From Caldilineaceae bacterium (lineage in GTDB: Bacteria > Chloroflexota > Anaerolineae > Caldilineales > Caldilineaceae): a stretch of DNA of 47,072 nucleotides. Shown here piece after piece: positions 43,175-47,072 of this stretch (positions are counted from its first letter, which is position 1; every line of letters starts with the position of its first letter). Under the pieces are notes generated by a model. It ran no database searches. It was not told where the DNA came from and saw only the letters and a list, made by a program, of their open reading frames with translations. The DNA lies in NCBI GenBank assembly GCA_026708085.1, contig JAPOVP010000146.1, positions 1 through 47,072 on the forward strand, written 5' to 3'. The position numbers were made by a program, and so were the translations under genes.

Positions 43175-45832
43175 ATGAAACTGCTATATCTTGCCATAGC
43201 CTATCTCCTGGGCGTAGCAGCCGGACAGATCCTCTGGAAGCAGGGATGGTTTGGCTGCGGCACCGGCGACCACTTTTGGATCGCCAGTTTGGTCCTTTTT
43301 TGCGGCTGTCTGTGGATGGACGCCGGCAGAGACCGCCAAGCTGTGGAGCCAATGCGCTGGCATGCCTCAGCAGGTTTTTCTCCACCGCGCGAGACCTTCT
43401 CTGCCTGGTTCACCGGCGCGATCGTGCTGGCGGGCATTTGCGGTTTCTTGCGTCTTGGTTCGCACCCGCCTCAACTCTGCCCCGTGCCATCCGACCTTGC
43501 GTTTTACAACCTGGACAGCGGGGAAAGCATCAGCCGCGTGACAACTGCGGACGGCTATGTGGGGAGCTATCCAATTCTAACGGATGGACGGCAGCGTTTG
43601 GACATCAGAGTGGAGTCTGTGGAAGTCGACGGCCGTCGGAAGAAGGTCAGGGGGCAAATGCGACTTCAGACGACCGCCGATTACCGCTTTCGCTTCGGTG
43701 AAAGTGTGCGGGTAAGAGGCCTGCTTACGGAACCGCCCGTTTTCGAGGGTTTTGATTACCGGGCTTACCTGGCGCGCAAACAGATTCACAGCTTGATGTT
43801 GCGGCCACATGTCGAACCGCGGCAGGGGCCGATGCGCGGGGGCGCCATGCTTCAGTTCGTCTATGGGATGCGCGGTCGAGGCGAGAGGATTTTGAACCGC
43901 TTGCTCCCGGAACCCTACGCGGCGCTGGCCGGCGGAATGCTCCTTGGCATTGAAGCCGGCATACCCAAGGAGCTTTACGAAAAGTTCAACCTCACGGGTA
44001 CCAGCCACGTGATCGTGATCAGCGGCAGCAATGTGGCGCTCGTGACGGGCGTGATGATGGGGTTTGGCATCTGGCTGTTTGGACGACGAGGGGCGCTGTG
44101 GCCCACGCTGGGGGGACTCGCTCTGTACACGCTACTAGTAGGCGCCGACGCCGCGGTGATGCGGGCGGCTCTGATGGGGGGACTTTTTGTGGTTGCCACT
44201 GTGCTTGGCCGTCAGGGCACGGCACTGGTAAGCCTGGCCGCGGCATGCTGGCTGATGACTTTATGGAATCCCCTCATGCTCTGGGACGTGGGTTTTCAGC
44301 TAAGCAGTGCGGCCACAGTGGGCCTGATCCTGATGGGCCCTGCCCTATTGGAAAGCTTCAGAGCATTGTGGAACTTGGTTGGAAAAGGTCTGCGGCGGTG
44401 GGGGGCATTTCCAAACAGTTCCGTGTCGGATTTTCTCAGTCCCACTTCAGCCGGTGACCTGTTGCGCGATGCTTTACTGACGACTATGGCGGCCAGCATA
44501 GCCACATACCCCTTGATTGTGTTCTACTTTGGTCGTCTCAGTTTGATCAGTTTGCTTTCGAATCTTCTCATCGCACCCGCACAGCCAGGGATTCTGATAT
44601 TTGGCGGCATTGCCCTGATAGTTGGACTCTCCGGCCTGGAGCAGCTGGCACAGCTGTTGCTGTTCATACCCTATGCAGGTCTATGGTGGACGACGACTGT
44701 CGTGAATTGGAGCGCGAGTTTTCGGGGGGCAAGCGTGGAGGTTGACTGGTTCGGAGGGGGTGCCGCGGCTATCACATACGCCGCCGTTCTCGGATTGTAC
44801 TGGCGAAATCCGATCTCGGGCTACGTCAGGCTGTTGTGGTGCAAGACGGCGCGAACTTTCGCCCGGCATCGCGGTGGTGTGTCGACAAGGAGACAGCTGG
44901 GCGACATTCTGATCGCGACGCCGACATGGATGTTTGGCGCCTTGTCGGTCGTTGCCGGGATGCTGTGGTGGATTGCCATGACGCAGCCAGACGGCCAGCT
45001 TCATGTGCACTTTCTTGACGTAGGGCAGGGAGACGGCATCCTTATCCAGACGCCGAGCGGGGGCCAGCTGTTGATCGATGGAGGCGATGACAGCCAGCGG
45101 CTGTTCGCCGAGCTGGGCGAGGTCATGCCGTTTTGGGACCGGGAGATCGATTACGCAATCGTTACCCACCCCGACTGGGATCATGTGGGCGGTCAGACCG
45201 ACCTGCCTGAACGTTTCAGGATCGGCCACGCGTTAATCAGTGAGAATACGCGCGGGCACGAAGATTCACAGAGCTGGCTGGCGGCCTTCCATGAAGCAGA
45301 TGTGCCGGTGGAGGGGCTTCAGCAAGGAGGCTGGCTGGATCTCGGTGACGGCGTCGCGCTGTGGGCGCTGTGGCCACCGCCTGAAGAGGCGCTGTACGAC
45401 TTTGAGGAGCATGACAAGAACGAGAGGTCGCTGATCCTGAAGCTGGTCTACGGTGAGTTCACAGTCCTGTTGACGGGCGATGCCGGTCAGCCCAGTGAAG
45501 AGCGGCTGCTGCGCGGAGGGCAGCCACTCGCGGCGCACGTGCTCAAGGTCGGACATCACGGCAGCGAGCACAGCAGCGGCAAAGGCTTTGTCGAAGCGGT
45601 CGGTCCCAGCGTGGCCGTGATCCAAGTCGGTGCAGAGAACCGTTACGGGCACCCGGACCCAGAAGTATTGGAGAACCTGGACGGGCGACTCGTTCTCCGC
45701 AACGACCTGGAGGGGCGAATTCACATTTGGAGCGACGGGAAGCTGATGTGGATTGGAACGGAGAGAGGGGCCGACGAAGAGATGTTCGAACGGAGCGGCG
45801 TTGCGACGACTGTTCGAACAGATTGGGAATAA
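43175..45832 (+). CDS. comEC: ComEC/Rec2-type DNA uptake channel
   Basis: An 885-residue membrane protein forming the channel for transforming DNA. It has two N-terminal helices, a DUF4131-like region, and the Competence domain (GTSHVIVISGSNVALVTG onward, with several helices to about 580). The C-terminal metallo-beta-lactamase domain starts at FLDVGQGDG near 613 and has THPDWDHVGG near 664 and KVGHHGSEHSS further on, so the nuclease-like site is intact. The frame is open upstream to 42881, but ATG 43175 starts directly at the first helix (MKLLYLAIAYLLG); ATG 43104 is an alternative. No strong ribosome site is seen. comEA is not in the window. Competence is possible but not shown. Confidence 0.92.
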   Translation: MKLLYLAIAYLLGVAAGQILWKQGWFGCGTGDHFWIASLVLFCGCLWMDAGRDRQAVEPMRWHASAGFSPPRETFSAWFTGAIVLAGICGFLRLGSHPPQLCPVPSDLAFYNLDSGESISRVTTADGYVGSYPILTDGRQRLDIRVESVEVDGRRKKVRGQMRLQTTADYRFRFGESVRVRGLLTEPPVFEGFDYRAYLARKQIHSLMLRPHVEPRQGPMRGGAMLQFVYGMRGRGERILNRLLPEPYAALAGGMLLGIEAGIPKELYEKFNLTGTSHVIVISGSNVALVTGVMMGFGIWLFGRRGALWPTLGGLALYTLLVGADAAVMRAALMGGLFVVATVLGRQGTALVSLAAACWLMTLWNPLMLWDVGFQLSSAATVGLILMGPALLESFRALWNLVGKGLRRWGAFPNSSVSDFLSPTSAGDLLRDALLTTMAASIATYPLIVFYFGRLSLISLLSNLLIAPAQPGILIFGGIALIVGLSGLEQLAQLLLFIPYAGLWWTTTVVNWSASFRGASVEVDWFGGGAAAITYAAVLGLYWRNPISGYVRLLWCKTARTFARHRGGVSTRRQLGDILIATPTWMFGALSVVAGMLWWIAMTQPDGQLHVHFLDVGQGDGILIQTPSGGQLLIDGGDDSQRLFAELGEVMPFWDREIDYAIVTHPDWDHVGGQTDLPERFRIGHALISENTRGHEDSQSWLAAFHEADVPVEGLQQGGWLDLGDGVALWALWPPPEEALYDFEEHDKNERSLILKLVYGEFTVLLTGDAGQPSEERLLRGGQPLAAHVLKVGHHGSEHSSGKGFVEAVGPSVAVIQVGAENRYGHPDPEVLENLDGRLVLRNDLEGRIHIWSDGKLMWIGTERGADEEMFERSGVATTVRTDWE

Positions 45833-45864
45833 GAAAGAATCGTTAGGGCAAACTCAAACCGCTC

Positions 45865-45890
45865 GATTCAGGCGTGACGCCGGTTGAATC
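45865..45890. terminator. Bidirectional terminator-like hairpin between comEC and the DUF2165 gene
   Basis: GATTCA/TGAATC form an outer 6-bp stem and GGCG/CGCC an inner 4-bp stem with a TGA loop and a 3-base bulge. It lies 32 bases after the comEC stop and 9 bases from the stop of the converging gene. No T run is present. Confidence 0.5.
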
Positions 45891-45899
45891 AGCTGTAAG

Positions 45900-46394
45900 T
45901 CAGGCATCGTGGTCTACGTCCGGAAATGCGAGATAGAGGAGCGTGAACCCGAAGACGACGACCAGACGAAAGGCAGACTGAAGACCATTCCAGACGTCCG
46001 ACTGCCACATCAGGAACCATTCCCCGCCGACTGAGTTAAACCCTGTAAACCACAGAACGATCCCCAATGTCAGTCCGGCGATCGCGATGCCCTTGGCTTG
46101 GCTGAAGCTTTTGGCATCATCTTTCGCACGGAAGAGGCGCAGTCCTCCCCACCAGCAGAGCGCCGCGACCGCTGTTTCAACGAGGATGATGACCCAATAG
46201 AGCGAGTGATGCAGTGCAGTCAGGTCAATGGCGCGCCACATCCCCTGGTTGTCAGGGAAGGTCGTGTCCATTTTGAGGACATGGACAACGAACCAGTAGT
46301 TTGAATCATAGTCGGAAAAGTTGTTGAATACTACGAGTGAGGTATGCAGCGCAATGGCCCAGACCAAGATGGTTTTCGATAACCTTGTGAACAT
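45900..46394 (-). CDS. DUF2165 small integral membrane protein
   Basis: A 164-residue membrane protein with four hydrophobic helices, matching the DUF2165 (COG5472) family: an N-terminal helix followed by the loop NNFSDYDSNYWFVVHVL, and a late loop SVGGEWFLMWQS before the last helix. Function is unknown. ATG 46394 is chosen because GGAGG lies 5 bases upstream; an in-frame start seven codons earlier has no such site. It stands alone, converging on comEC, with a 678-base repeat-bearing gap behind it. Confidence 0.8.
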   Translation of the reverse strand: MFTRLSKTILVWAIALHTSLVVFNNFSDYDSNYWFVVHVLKMDTTFPDNQGMWRAIDLTALHHSLYWVIILVETAVAALCWWGGLRLFRAKDDAKSFSQAKGIAIAGLTLGIVLWFTGFNSVGGEWFLMWQSDVWNGLQSAFRLVVVFGFTLLYLAFPDVDHDA

Positions 46395-46483
46395 TTCTCC
46401 TCCGAACTGTGGCACCTTGATGTGTCATCCAGTGTGAGCAAGTAAACGGAGCTAATGCACGTTCATGTTGTGAACTCGCCTTA

Positions 46484-46511
46484 TTACGGATTCCGTATTG
46501 CGAATTGCGTC
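46484..46511 (+). repeat. Degenerate heptanucleotide array, TTNCGNN type
   Basis: Four consecutive 7-base units of TTNCGNN form start at 46484, 46491, 46498 and 46505. The array overlaps a 9-bp inverted repeat, CCGTATTGC (46493-46501) and GCAATACGG (46519-46527), so a similar array in reverse orientation may follow. Confidence 0.55.
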
Positions 46512-46527
46512 GAAGCAGGCAATACGG
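46493..46527. repeat. 9-bp inverted repeat
   Basis: CCGTATTGC and GCAATACGG are perfect complements separated by 17 bases. The repeat lies in intergenic DNA about 100 bases upstream of the DUF2165 gene. It could be an operator-like site or two facing heptamer arrays. Confidence 0.6.
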
Positions 46528-47022
46528 GCGGGTAGGCATTACGCAACCCGCGCGACAAGTGCTGGAATCAAGCAGGATTCACATAGGATTCGGGTCTTTG
46601 GAGGCAAGAGTCCCAGCATGGATGTATTCGTTGGGTGATGCAGACCAGAAACCGAGGGGGGTTGGCCCCTTTGGCGAAGGGAATACGCCAAGCATGGACT
46701 TGCCCAAATTATGCAGGCGACGGCCGATTCAAATGTCAAAGGGATTAGCAGTTCGTAGCTACTTAGCCATATTCTGTGAGCGTTCGTGTGTTCTGTGTGC
46801 GGTCTGTCTGGGCGGAGTGTACCGTCAGTATTCCTGTAGCGGGCTCGCGATGGTCATAGCGGCAAACGTAGGGTATATAAGGGAGTTGCCTCGCCTGTCC
46901 TGCCTGCGCTGGCACATACTCGGAATGTGCCAAGACGCGGGGTTGGGGGGGAAGCCCGGACGCCGCGAGACGACAACTTCATATTAGCCACACACTCGCT
47001 ACGGCGCGGACAGGACCGGGGG

Positions 47023-47072
47023 CGTTGCGGGGGCGGAGCCCCCGCACAAGGGAGGGCCGAATAGGCCCGACC
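47023..47072 (+). repeat. Two-hairpin dispersed repeat, copy 3 (cut by window end)
   Basis: The last 50 bases are identical to positions 1-50. Both stems are complete, but the element is cut before its final bases (the GCCCA seen in copies 1 and 2). Confidence 0.9.

Larger units (their letters stand above)
46395..47072. other. Non-coding right end of the window
   Basis: No gene is supported in these 678 bases; the longest open frame (about 160 codons) matches no family, has no ribosome site and includes repeat sequence. The region holds a heptamer array (46484-46511), an inverted repeat (46493-46527) and the third copy of the two-hairpin element (47023 to the end). The rest shows nothing recognisable. 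Confidence 0.55.

Noticed and set aside
46505..46987. 160-codon plus-strand open frame near the right end
   Set aside because: No family resemblance and no ribosome site; it begins inside a repeat array.
1..47072. CRISPR array, tRNA or rRNA genes
   Set aside because: No regularly spaced direct repeats with unique spacers, and no tRNA-like T-loop or rRNA sequence was seen. The heptamer arrays have no spacers.
1..47072. Circular plasmid or phage genome
   Set aside because: The matching ends are a repeat also present at 24812, and the genes (alaS, mutL, tig, clpX, pyk) are chromosomal.

Overview
This 47-kb GC-rich window most resembles a member of the Chloroflexota (Caldilineae/Anaerolineae-like). 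That is inferred from gene content and protein style: a DUF3048 lipoprotein, a membrane-anchored baseplate-J-like protein, a COG4586/4587/3694 ABC exporter, tandem M42 peptidases, an N-terminally extended ClpP, a CoxMSL-type molybdenum hydroxylase, and families of intergenic repeats. There is no rRNA, tRNA, CRISPR array, recognisable transposase or phage module. Most of the window is ordinary chromosomal housekeeping mixed with accessory catabolism.

Layout. 391-6932 (+): tight four-gene catabolic operon (enolase-superfamily enzyme, SelA-like PLP enzyme, serine/alanine-glyoxylate aminotransferase, fused FAD/Fe-S oxidase of the GlcD-GlcF type). 7194-10418 (+): DUF3048 lipoprotein and pyruvate kinase with an extra C-terminal swivelling domain. 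10441-13251 (-): UMF1-type MFS transporter and MtaB methylthiotransferase. 13376-15786 (+): sugar-phosphate isomerase-like TIM barrel from an apparently leaderless promoter, then glutamate dehydrogenase with a disordered N-terminal extension. 15807-16539 (-): HEPN/MNT toxin-antitoxin-like pair. 16663-21502 (-): alaS, baseplate-J-like membrane protein, ruvX. 21787-24431 (+): three-gene ABC-2 exporter. 24432-25080: repeat-rich gap. 25081-29623 (+): zinc-ribbon membrane protein, three M42 aminopeptidases, mutY. 29961-34606 (-): tig-clpP-clpX quality-control cluster and a membrane protein. 34815-38689 (-): endonuclease-type mutL and a beta-class DNA methyltransferase without a visible restriction partner. 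38910-42908 (-): molybdenum hydroxylase operon (FAD, 2Fe-2S and Mo subunits) ending in a MoaD/ThiS-like protein whose Gly-Gly is followed by five more residues. 43175-45832 (+): comEC. 45900-46394 (-): DUF2165 membrane protein.

Repeats are the most distinctive feature. A roughly 57-bp two-hairpin element occurs at 1, 24812 and 47023; the first 50 bases of the window are identical to the last 50, so the sequence probably breaks inside this repeat at both ends. Five degenerate heptanucleotide tandem arrays (59, 8511, 24661, 24873, 46484) lie in intergenic DNA, mostly in the same gaps as the hairpin element. Other points worth a second look are the HEPN protein with Asp where RX4HXY has Tyr, the tailed MoaD-like protein, the baseplate-J-like protein beside alaS/ruvX, and a 17-bp direct repeat containing GATC, spaced 157 bp, in front of the methyltransferase gene.

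All family assignments come from reading motifs by eye. No database search was run, and start sites were chosen from Shine-Dalgarno sequences, family length and gene overlap.
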